DNA from: Trichoplax adhaerens
Taxonomy: Eukaryota; Placozoa; Uniplacotomia; Trichoplacea; Trichoplacidae
NCBI RefSeq assembly: GCF_000150275.1
Contig: NW_002060972.1
Location: forward strand, 252,500 to 316,499
Reading direction: 5' to 3'
DNA length: 64,000 nucleotides
Shown here: positions 41,225 through 52,493 of the stretch, piece after piece
Layout of the letters: every line of letters begins with the position of its first letter
Numbering within the stretch: the stretch's first letter is position 1
Program-made: the position numbers and the translations under genes
The notes under the pieces: generated by a model
Seen by the model: only the letters and a program-made list of their open reading frames with translations
Database searches by the model: none
What the model was told of the DNA's origin: nothing

Positions 41225-42185
41225 TTCGCGAATGTTGTGTACTGACATTTCTTCGGGTGTATGAGCTACAGTAATTAATTATTTATGCGCACTTTCAGTA
41301 GTTTAATTGAAGATGATTAATTCAAGTTCCTTATTGCATCAATGTAGTTTCTGACTTTGCACAGTATGCATGAGGTATCTTTATTGAGAGCTATTGAAAT
41401 ATGAAGTTGAAATGCCCCTGTTGCTGCCGAGATGTTTTTCTCGTTAAAGATATTGAACAAGCCAATAGTGCAGGTAGTTAATACCTACTTATTGGCGTAG
41501 ATATGCATATCACGCACATATAAAAGATCATCCATTTATAACTATATGATTCAACATCAGTCATAATTATACAGTATTTTACTTCCCGGTAACTACAGCT
41601 TTGGAGCTAGAGTTGAAATTAAACTTTAAAAATACAAGAGTAGCATTAGTAATAACATTAAATTAAGTTCATTACAGTATTTTATTTCGCCATGGCAACA
41701 GCTCTGAAGGGAGTCAAAAAAATAAGATTAAAATAAAAAAGTAGAGCTTCATGTCTACTGTAACAAAAATACAGCACTAGTCATTGGTACATTGATGCCC
41801 TTGAATTAAATCCAAAATGTAAGATCGCAAGACAGAAATTGAGTCATCTCCAAGGTGTACTAGTTATTGATTCGTGGTATAGTATTTATAAGCATATTTA
41901 TTCTTTGGTTTAGTATACAATGTCAAAATTATAGCCTAACGATAGCAATGGCTTACACTCTAGCATTAGCTTGTCATCTTAATTTAATTAGGTGAACGTA
42001 GCTTCAAGCTACCAATCAAGATATTAATAACGAAATTAGTAATGCATCCGATATAGTGGACTGCGAATTTTGCGTATAAGCCAGGTATCAATATTGCACT
42101 ATAGCAGCACTAATTGTAAAGCAGAAAGGAATTTCAACGCTCAATCCCTGAATATCTTCTTCAGCTAAGCTACTGATGGCTGCAA
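41225..42185. other. Intergenic, no recognised feature
   Basis: Convergent spacer between the ubiquitin-L40 and hydrolase 3 genes. Only AT-rich sequence is seen. Confidence 0.4.
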
Positions 42186-45072
42186 TCATTCTTTATTATT
42201 TCTCTCTAGCATTCGTAAAATAGCTTCTCCAATATATCTTGCATGTATTTTGTGAATATAATGGCCTCCCGTTTTGAATACAATCTGTCGAAATGGATTG
42301 GTTTTAATATCATACAGTACGGAATTGTTTTCTTGAGAGTCTAGATAGTTATTTTGAAAAGAGAGTATATAAGGTAGCAGCAATAAGTTATAGGTCGATA
42401 GATTGAAGAAATCATTTTAGCGATAATCTACGTATACATATCGAAGTTCATTCGGTAAGAGCACTTTAAAATAATTGGCCAAAATAGTGTACAAAAGACA
42501 TGAACAGATACTTGTACCTGGTTCTATACTTTCCGTGGCCATTTCCTTCAAGGTCTTTAATCCAAGGGCTTGGCAATTTTCATTCAAGATTTTGTTCTCT
42601 ATTAGATGATCATCAATACCGTGAACCAAAAGTACTGGAATCTTGCTGCGACTAATATGTCGTAGATTTTGGTGATGCAGCTGAAAGTCGGCAATACCAC
42701 ACATGCGAACAGTATTAGGCATTTCGTCTTTGCTTAATTTATTGACATTAAAGCCCGAAAGTTGAAAGGCATAACGCAAAATACTGGAGATAGCTGCGCT
42801 GGTTATTGATGAAAATTCTAGCATGTAGGCTCCAAATTGAGTTACTGCAATGAAAGAAGAATTGAATTAATGTAGCTGAACGATGACATAGCGTTGATAT
42901 GCTCTACTTTCTTATTTAAATCATTATTTTCTACACGGAAAGAGATGTTAGATATTCAAATGCTTTACAGTAAATCGTGCCAATGGTTATGATGTCATTG
43001 CATTTATGTATATCCAGTATCTTATATAACTTGATAGATTACTATCACAGTTGCATATCTTCAACTACTAAATATATTATACAGCTGCATTTATTAACTA
43101 TAGTCAAATGGCTAGATAATAAATCTATTTTGTGTCCATTTCAATGCTTTGATACTGTTTAATATATCAGATAGAGATATAATCTTAGTTTATAGCTTAA
43201 CATTTCATCTTTTAGCTTTGACTGAGACATTACAGAGAAATTAAATGATTCTTTACTTTAACCATTTTTCTAATAGAAGAGAAATTTTACGGATGGACAG
43301 CAACTAGTTCATAATATATAATTCGCGGCCGGAGAGCCATTACGGTAGCTTTAAGCATATCATTTTACGCGTACAATTTGATAAACTACCATCACGAGCT
43401 GCATCTTAAAGCAAGAACATGATGGTGTTGTGTACAGTATAGTAACTAGAACTTATAAGATTTAAATATTATATACCGTTGGATATAATAGATAGAGATA
43501 TTACTGTAAATCTGTCTATCTTTTAAAATTAGCCATCCTTACTAAAATAAGGCCTTAGACCAGCATGCGGTCGGCCACCAACACTCGATAAAAGTCCATA
43601 GGATAAGACTAAATTGGGTTGAACAGTTGATAAAGAGGTTACGATGGAGCAGCCAAAACTAATTCCAACTGCCATGTTGATTTTTGTAACCCCGATATTA
43701 TCTAAAAATGCAGCTACAAACTTAGCCAAATTGTGAGCACTATAGATAAATTCAGGAGGTTTTTCAGACGATCCAAATCCAGGCATATTAAGCCGAATAA
43801 CGCGAACACCGGCTGGAACTAGTACAGAAGAAATATAACGAAAATCCAAATGGCTACCTACATTGAAATATTATAAAGTTAGAATAGATGAAGAGAAATT
43901 AAAAGCTAATGGTAATTTATCGTACTATCTTACTCTACCTAATTCATTTATTACGACATACAGAATATAAAAGTTTTGTAGCGCTTATAGATATCAATAA
44001 AAAGATATTTGACTATTTAATAATTACTAATCAGACAGTACATGATTAATTCATCTCCAATTTGTGGCAATTGATTAACATTTTACAACACTAGATAGAG
44101 CACTACACAGCCTAACAGGGTGCTTTTACATGACTGACGTACATTATTGCCTACTTTCGTCGTGTAAATGGCGATATTGAAGATACTTCTTCGTCAAAGT
44201 AGAGATCCTCCTTCTTTACTGCATTTTGCCTACGTTTTATAATACTAGCTATAGCACTATACAGGATGAAATCAACATGCCTAATGTGTATTATTGCCTA
44301 CTTTCGTTGTGCTGAAGGTGATGTTGAGAATATTTCTTCGTCAAAAGGTAACTGATGCTTCTTTCTTTACACACTAGATATACTACTACTCAATCTATCA
44401 GGATAAATTAACAAACCTTATGTACATTATTGCCTACTTTTTTGTGCTAAAGGTGATTTTGAGAATATTTTTTGGGCATAAAGCAACCAATACTCCTTTC
44501 TTTACCGTAATTTGCTAACAGCCCTGCAACGTTAGTGCCGCAGATCGACTGATCAATGGACTCATGCATCTAGATTATATGTACTGTACTTTCTATCCAA
44601 TGGTTTATCTTCAGAAATGCTCAACACTACAATAAGGGAATGTTTGTATGATAATAAAAGTAAAATGTCATTATTGAAGTTATTTGAAGTGGATTCGATG
44701 TAATGAAGGGGATGCAAGATAAACATTAACGTAGGAAGAAAGTTATACTGCTAGTAAATCGAATTGATTACCTGGGCAGCCATGGACTACCAATGTCACT
44801 AATGGCGATGTGCTATTTTCATCGGTGTAACTCACATTAAAATGATTCGTACTCGTTAGCCCTAAATACTTTCCTGGAACATTGGTAAATAGGAGCTCGG
44901 GATCGGAAGGCGTTAATAATTCTTGGTTAAATTTACTTGCCTGATGCAGTGATGATTTGATAATTGTTATATGAGGATGGAGACTCTTCGCAAACGGCAT
45001 GGTAGCTGCATTATGACAATAGTAAATTGTAGATCTACGTGATATCACTCTAGCAATAGGTAACCAAGCCAT
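42186..45072 (-). CDS. Alpha/beta-hydrolase paralogue 3 with probable mitochondrial presequence
   Basis: Four exons: 44772-45072, 43543-43857, 42518-42844 and 42186-42340 (301, 315, 327 and 155 nt; 365 aa). The two central exons are exactly as long as in paralogues 1 and 2 and all introns are phase 1. The N-terminus adds about 45 residues beginning MAWLPIARVISRRSTIYYCH, rich in Arg, Lys, Ser and aliphatics and free of acidic residues, typical of a mitochondrial targeting peptide. HGCPG.SHLDFRYISSVL is followed by the elbow G-I-S-F-G-C, the acid loop HGIDDHLIEN and the histidine in TGGHYIHKIHARYI, so the triad looks complete. Intron 1 is 914 nt and contains three tandem copies of a repeat. Confidence 0.87.
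44095..44520 (-). repeat. Three diverged tandem copies (about 130-155 bp) in intron 1 of hydrolase 3
   Basis: Shared words are 'cattattgcctactttcg', 'ggtgat.ttgagaatattt' and 'cttctttacc'. Copies start near 44097, 44245 and 44375. Confidence 0.8.
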
Positions 45073-46535
45073 CTTTGGTTCTATTTCAGACTAGTAATTC
45101 TTGGATAATAATTAATGTCAGTCTATCAAAAAACTCTAAATATCTTTGGTTGAAAGCTTTAAAAACCAGATAGCAGTCACGACAAGTCATTTATTTTCAT
45201 TGAAATAGCTAGAGAGCAAAAGCGACGACAGAATCATAGTATTGGCTTATAGATACTCGTCATCATAATCATCTGTCGTGATGGAAGTAATTGAATAACG
45301 ATGGCAATGCTGGCAATGGATCAATAGTAAGAATCAACCCAAACTTGACTTCAATATGGTCACCACTATCCAGGCAGTTGGTCGGCATTGACTGCGTTAA
45401 CAGGATGGTGCTTGCGGTAATTGGATTGTTTACCTTTATTAATTATTTGCAGCAATGGAAATTAGTACAAAATTACTCTGTCCTAGCTTCACGAATAGCC
45501 AATAATACTGTCAGAACTAGCTAAAATTAAAGATAGATTGAAACATCGAGTGCTACTATCGGGATAATAATGTCATTTGTTAGGTACTATTTCATGCTGA
45601 AAGCGGATAATTTTGCAGTTAGAAAGAGTTTCTCCGACGTATAAATAGCAATTACAAGATGGAGAAAGTGGGAAAGTTCTTATTTGCTACCAATCACTCC
45701 TTTCAAAGTTGATAGATGGTCAAGCTAGTCTTAAAAGATGTCGATATTGTCTCTGTTGAGCCAGTAATAGCCTTATTAGTTTAATATGGCCTATCTTGCT
45801 GGGATAGATAGTTTACAATATCAACGAATCACTTTAATGGTATCCAATTCGACAGAAAGTTTATAAACAGACCTTGTAACTGAATTCTCTAATTCAAGGA
45901 ATACCGGACGGACAAGTTGTTGACAAAGAATCAAATATTAGCAGTCCATTCTATTCTGAATAGCAGACAAGCTGTTATACATCGAAGAGGATACTACCTT
46001 AAATGGCCTAGCGCTTGATAGAGTAACGTAAGTGGAAATAGTTTTCTCAGCAAATTGAACCATTTTAAACTTAGATCTGTAACACTACTTCAAACACTAT
46101 GAAAGAATTCAAATTGCCATTCATTGATACCATCGATTTGTTGTAGGTCCAACTGCTTTCATCATTTGGCTCGATTTACGATTGATTCTTCTTCATAAAG
46201 ACTGGATATCTTAATCGCTGGTTGATAACGATTATCCGTTAACTTATTGTTTGTGTTATCTTGCTAAACCGTTAATGACACCGATCCAAGGGATGGCGAT
46301 CCGAGAACGACTTCAACAACCCATAGCGACCATTATGAGTTATAATCCTTGCGATAAAGGTAAGCTGTAGCGTTTACCAGGTTAATACTGGATGATGAAG
46401 TCAAGTAGAAAGGAAGGTGATGAGCATTGTAGGGTGAGAGAGTGATATCATCATTAAAATAGATCGCCAGTAGAAGTGAACGATAGGAATCATAGGATGT
46501 TACCCATTATCTGCTATCCCTACTCTTGTCATTTT
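45073..46535. other. Intergenic, no recognised feature
   Basis: Upstream side of hydrolase 3. A 77-codon open frame at 45291-45524 has no splice or similarity support and was not called. Confidence 0.35.
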
Positions 46536-46850
46536 AAAAATTCCATTAGGATAGTATAGTGGCATGATAGTATAAGCCATATCACATATACAAGAAAGGA
46601 CCACTAAAACTGAAAGCCACTCGTTTGTTTCGCACAATTATAAGACCAGATTTCGTTTATTAGTATCATTTGATCAGCCACAGTACCTGCTCTAATCATT
46701 TTAAGCAATTAGGATAAGGCAGTGGCATGATAGAATAAGTCATGTTACGTATGCAATAAAGGATCAATAAAATTGCAAAACCACTCAATTTACTTTCGCT
46801 TAAGGCCATATTTCGTCTTTCAATATCATTTTATCCTGAGTAATGAGTAG
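46535..46850. repeat. Two diverged copies of a repeat of about 165 bp
   Basis: 'taggata.agtggcatgata' with 'agtataag.cat.t.a', then 'ggac.aataaaa.tg.aa.ccactc' and 'atttcgt.t.t.a.tatcattt' occur near 46548 and 46710. Confidence 0.65.
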
Positions 46851-46919
46851 ATGATGACGAAAGGCAACGACGACAACATTGAATAGCTGTCAAAGTTTAG
46901 AGTGGAACGATCGCCGTTG

Positions 46920-47860
46920 CACAAAACTAGCTTTCACTGTGATCTAGACTTGGTCATTTCAATATGATTTTACCACTACGTACAGTATTTCGCTAGATAG
47001 GATAGCGCCTGGTTGAATACTGTAAGAAAAGGAATAAATCAAGATCGTATTTGTATAAAATGGATTAAGACAATTGTTATCGCATAAAACAAACTTTTCC
47101 TTGCCATTTGATAGAGTCATCTTGAAACGAGATATTGGCATTCGTCGTGAGCTAAATACAACAACGATAAATTGAATTGAACATCAAAATTAATTAGTAA
47201 TAAAGATTGTTGACCACGACGATCGTTGTTACACAAAGTTTACTTATGCCTATCTCTAGATTCGATCAATCTCTCCAATGCGATCGATGTTTCCATTCTT
47301 AGAGAGTCTATCGCTAGATAGAGCAACGTTAGGTTGAATACTACAAGAGAATCATGATCGTATTTGCACTAAATAAATTAGAACGGTTATTGTTGTATAA
47401 AACATACTTTCTTCGGGAAATTACCTTGAGTCATCTTTAAACGAGATACTGGCATTCATCGATAGCATCGATTGCTAGATAGAGTAATGACAGATTGAAT
47501 TGAACAGTGGCATTAAATAATACCCGGAAATAATGATTTTGACCATAACGATCGCTATTGCATATTGTCTCCTTACGAAAACCTCCTTTCGCATATCATT
47601 AGATGGAATAACAGTGGTTTGAGCTCATCTAAATTCGATCATTTTAATGCGATTTTACTATTCGTATCATTCTATTGCTAGGCAGAATAACATTAGATTT
47701 AATACTACAGAAAAGTGGAAAGTAAAGATCGTATCTGCATAAGTTTCCTTTCATCTACGGCTGGACTTGATAATAACTATGATTTTCTCAATTGTATAAA
47801 GTAAAGTATATTGATAGTTGTCATCAGAGTAAGTTTAATGTTAAAAGGAGTTGTTAGTCA
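46920..47860. repeat. Three degenerate copies of a repeat of about 330 bp
   Basis: The theme 'tctagat.cgatca.tt' with 'aatgcgat', then 'cgctagatag.ata.cg.t', 'ggttgaatactac.aga' and 'gatcgtatttg.a.aa', ending 'gagtcatctt.aaacgagata' recurs near 46940, 47255 and 47630. The first two copies end 'ctggcattc.tcg'. No coding sequence is evident. Confidence 0.6.
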
Positions 47861-48841
47861 AGGTTATACTTTTCATGAGACTAGCCTAATCAAATCTTTG
47901 ATCATTTTAATTTACACTTTGAATCTTTTCTTCTACCATTTTATCTTTCATAAACAGCAGATAGCGAGATAGAATAATATTCAATTCAATACATTTAAAA
48001 TCTGTCATTACAAGGACTGCCGTCTCAACATGTTCTCTCCATAACTCAACACGACTGAATATTAAATCGTTCGTAATAACATTTTACAAATAAAGAAATG
48101 GATACCTCCATAATGGAACTAATAACTTCAATTTTTGAGACAACGATACTATTTTTCGCTACTTGTACTTACTTTAGATCGCGCTAGATCCATTAATTAA
48201 AATAATATCATTATTCCTCGTAGGCTGAATTTCTTATTAAAATATGGGTATTTATGTTTTGTTGATTTGAAAAATTATAGTCGATACCTATCAAAGCAAA
48301 GGATTATGGAGACTATTTATTAATGAAGATGAACTAGTTTGTGAAATTTTAGCAACATGTTCACGCTTGGAAGTTCTATGCCTAGCTGAAATTAAGGTTT
48401 ATATCGTACTCTATTCTTACCGTATGCCTATCTATTTTAAAAAAATATTAAATAAAGCCGGAATTTTTTACAGATGATTCGACTAACTGATCAACGATGC
48501 TTATTTCATTCTATTTTTTAGCAGCTTTATTTTCATAGATTTATTGGTATTAACTGATAAAATTAAAATTTAAATCAGTTATGTAGTATTAAGCAGATAT
48601 AATTTAGCTCTTTTGCTCTTTCCTTTCATCGTGATTTCGTCTTATTTTTACGTATATTTTCGTCAATAAGCAGTTAATTTTGTCGATGTAAATATGATGC
48701 GATAGCTTCCATAGCAATGGATAGACGTGTATGGGCATGGATGTACAAAAAATTATTCAACTTGACACCCTATCATCATTTAAGAGATTACAATTTAGCC
48801 GCTGACTGTCCTTAAAAGATTGCTATTATTTCATTCTATAG
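47860..48841. other. Intergenic, no firmly recognised feature
   Basis: Very AT-rich. A short open stretch at about 48685-48816 reads MDRRVWAWMYKKLFNL, but no donor joins it in frame to the next exon, so it is left uncalled. Confidence 0.3.
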
Positions 48842-50925
48842 GTGATGCAGTTAGCTAAGCAACAAAATTCCATTTTGAAGCGATCCTTTACCACCACTTT
48901 TGATTCAAAGGGTAAGCAGAAAAGAAGACAAAAACATAATGCCAAAAGACATCATCAATATCCATCAAAAAAGGATAAATTTCGGATTAAAGTTTATCAA
49001 CTAGAAAATCAGAAGCATAGTGCTTAGTATAGACTTCAATCACTTCTCATAGTGATTGGATCATCCTATTTGATCGTAAATATATCTTCAGTTTATATCA
49101 GAATCATCATTCTTTTAATCCTAAAATTTATAAAATTACAACTCAATAGACAGTTTGATGGATTTTATTAGTAGATACTCGTATACAGTAGCAGATATTC
49201 TGTAGAGCTGATTAAATTTTTTAAGTTAATTAAATTAAGGCCTTCTCTATGATATGCTCTTGGGATGTAGGTTATTGCTTGATAAATTTAAATTACAATA
49301 ATATATAAAAATGTTTTTATCAATACTACTAATTAAACTACAAGGCACAAAAAAATTTGCACGGGCCCCGTGCAAACCCTACGGGGCAGTAGGACATTAA
49401 CTGTTGCTCGTAATAGGCGTTATATTAAGCCTGTTAGCTCTAGAATTAAACGTACGGATATGCCCTTTGACTTTCTTTATTTAAAATCTTTTGCCAACTG
49501 AATTATTAGAGCATTTAGCCAAGTCTAGAGTCCAAATCTATTTCAAATACTTCAAGTGTATGAATTAGATTAACATGAAAGTCTATCCAATTGTGACTTA
49601 ACGATCCCATAATATTCATTCAACAACAATCAATTTTCTATGTCCATACTGTACAATATACAACTCCTACAATCTTCTTTGCCAATAACTATCAAACGTT
49701 ATATCATATTTGAAAATGTCCTAAGCTAAGCTCTATAATCATTTCCTAGAGCTTAGATACTCTTTCTATAGTCTAATAATCGTAAAGAATGGTTAAATTA
49801 TCCTAGTTTAGAATTATTTAAGCGACAAAAATTTACAGATCTATCGATATTAATAACTTTGTAATTGCTTTCCAGCCTACTTATTTTTAAATGAAATGCA
49901 TCGATATTTTAACTACATCTCGGATAAAGAAGATATTTCATTACCTGTATGTGAGCTATAAAGTATTTAATATTACCCTAAATTTATTTTTAAAATTCTC
50001 AACTGCTAATGCTACGTATGCAACTTGATTTAAACTTATTATAGGTGTATTTAAGGACATTAGGAGTCGATATGCTTTTTCCTCATGCTCTTCTATTTAT
50101 TGATAATCCCAATAAATTACTTACCGTCGAGATGAATCAAAGTTCGCCCATGACAGGTACCTTAATATGTATTTTAAATCGACTTTGCGATGTAACTATC
50201 TGGATACATATTTCTCTATATTATCTATACAATTAAATTTATCTATCTAAAATTTGAATCAATCTAGGATACTTTGACCAGTTGGCTAACTTGAATCATA
50301 TCTTGACCATTAGCAATACTTTACGCGATAAAATTGATGAAGAACCTTTCCATAAATATATAGCTCATCAATTGGCTTTGCTATACGTATGTAGGAATGA
50401 TACTTTGTAGCAACTTTAACATTATTTCTCTTAATTAAGGCAATCAATTTGTTCCCTTAGCGCGCTGTAGACCATCTTGGGTCACGTAAAAAACAGTATA
50501 AACAAATTATCCTGGAAAGATTTGAAGAAATTAAACAAGCATGCCAAAATGTTAATCAAGATTCATCATCTACTTTAACACCAGAAATGAAGTCATGGTT
50601 AGCCCATAAACTTATTTATTCATTGCATTGTAAAATGATTCCTTGTGATTTCCTTAGCGTTACACGTTTTGCTGTTGCAGTATAGTCACATTATACTACT
50701 GCTAATGAACACACATGCAAATTAATTCTATTAGCATGACTAATTGATTAATACGATCAGATTACTTCATATACCGATACTGAATTAATTCTGTTGTTCT
50801 TGTTCATTTTTAGGATTGTTGACTTAACAACTTCAATAACTGATACTATAAGGACTTTACCCCATGATATTACAGATAAAATGCAGCCATTTATTAATTT
50901 TTATCTAAAATATAACAATTACTAA
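48842..50925 (+). CDS. Unrecognised helical protein, 3' part or whole gene
   Basis: Chained by splice borders and phase: 48842-48911, 49876-49946, 50045-50156, 50268-50386, 50461-50629, 50658-50679 and 50814-50925 (stop). About 225 residues result. ATG at 48845 (MQLAKQQNSILKRSFTTTFD) could be the start, or the first exon may be internal because tatag precedes it. Recognisable stretches are LFLNEMHRYFNYISDKEDIS, VYLRTLGVDMLFPHALLFID, NPNKLLTVEMNQSSPM, YFDQLANLNHILTISNTLRD and LGSRKKQYKQIILERFEEIK. The ending is DKMQPFINFYLKYNNY. The composition suggests alpha-helices with alternating charged and aliphatic residues and no membrane span. I do not recognise the family. The 50629/50658 junction needs a 28-nt intron (see findings). 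The first intron is 964 nt. Confidence 0.65.
49356..49376. repeat. GC-rich near-perfect palindrome in an AT-rich intron
   Basis: TTTGCACGGG, one central C, then CCCGTGCAAA: ten-base arms with a 1-nt centre. It lies in the first intron of the unrecognised gene and is followed by 'ccctacggggc'. Its function is unknown. Confidence 0.8.
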
Positions 50926-52493
50926 GTATTCAATTTCTGCCATACCTTAAGAAGAATACCCATGACTCTCTCGTGCGATAGTAAATGAATTATATATCTA
51001 TATCGACATGAGATTTGTGTTATCTTACAAAGATTACTCGTATACGTTTAATTATTCTGATATAGAAGAACTGTTGCGTTTCTTTTCGATTCCTGAACCG
51101 CCCATTAGGAACTATTGTAACAAAATGAGAATATTACGAATGGCAGATCTTAAAAAAATGCAATACTAGTGGAATAGTTTCGACGCTGAAGAGGAAAATC
51201 CAGCAGTTAAATAATAGTTGACAATTAAGAAATACAAGCATTTATTACTATTTATCAACAGCGATTAAAGATGCTTATCCTTTATTCCATCAATTAATCA
51301 ATATATAATAAAATTGGTTAATACTACAGTTGATTATTTCTTACTCTTTATCGATGAGGAAAGCTGCTGTAGCACATCAAGTTTTCCATGGTTTTGACTG
51401 AGAATACCTCATTTTCATATTGAAAGGTGGTTGAAATTAAATCCTTTTGTAAAATTTGTAGCTAAAGTAAATAATAAGAATGTGATGGGGTATCGTAATG
51501 ACTAAAAAATGTAGTTTATCACTTTATACGACTGGTAGACTAGATGCGAAGAGTCATGTACTCCAATTAGCCGATTTTTTTTAACTACAAGCCATAAAAA
51601 TACTTTAAAACCGACCACCGTAATAAAGAATAATAAAAACTTCCCTAACCACTAGTCAAGTCGATGTAAAATAACTATTTTTTATTCAAATGCAGATTCA
51701 TAAAATTGGAATAATGAAAATAGAATAGAAAAAATGGTAATATTAATGATGATATAAAAATAATAATAATTAAAAATGTCTATTTCAAATATAGCGGTAA
51801 ATTGACACATCTCTCTGCATTGTTGGATCCATAGAAGTGATCAGATCTTGATAAAATTTAAATATCTATATAAAAGCTTTGGTAGATAGCTAAAGAAATT
51901 TCACAAAGCTTATTGTCTGCATAGCAGGATTAATAATCGGCGCTAAAATGCCAATAATTGTAATCAGTCCAAAATGAATTAATCAAATTCAGTTTCTTAA
52001 ATAGTGTTATTGTGATAATCATTTTGAAGGTAAAAGCTTACAATAATGCCATAAGAAATATTTTATACATTTTTTAAGGGTAAAATTATCCAAGAATGTA
52101 TCGTACCGTAGATATAGCGGAGAATCTCAATATTCCTAGTCAGGCTGTAACAAAATGCATGCCACTATACATTAATGGCCAGAAAAATGCCGTAACATAC
52201 GAAATATAAAATTATAAACATCCAAAGATTGTTATACAGATTTACAAAGTATGAGAGATGCATACATCAATGGTAATACAGGTAATTGTATGTGGTGCAA
52301 TCATACTGCAACACTGAACATTTCATAATTAAGTTTTGGCAATAAAACGCATATAATAATTAATTCAAATTTGTCGATGATGAACAAATTTTATGATTGA
52401 TAATATTTGAATCAAGTATTTTAGTAAAAGTAATTCCTATTCATTTGATCGAAATTGCAATACTATTAGCACGTCCAGCTTTATATGATCCGT
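50926..52493. other. Convergent spacer, no recognised feature
   Basis: AT-rich spacer between the unrecognised plus-strand gene and the end of LRCH. I found no exon, RNA gene or clear repeat. Confidence 0.4.

Noticed and set aside
49432-49452. 'ttagctctagaatta' matches a conserved 18S rRNA word (reverse strand)
   Set aside because: The match stops after about 15 bases and the flanks do not continue as rRNA; likely chance.
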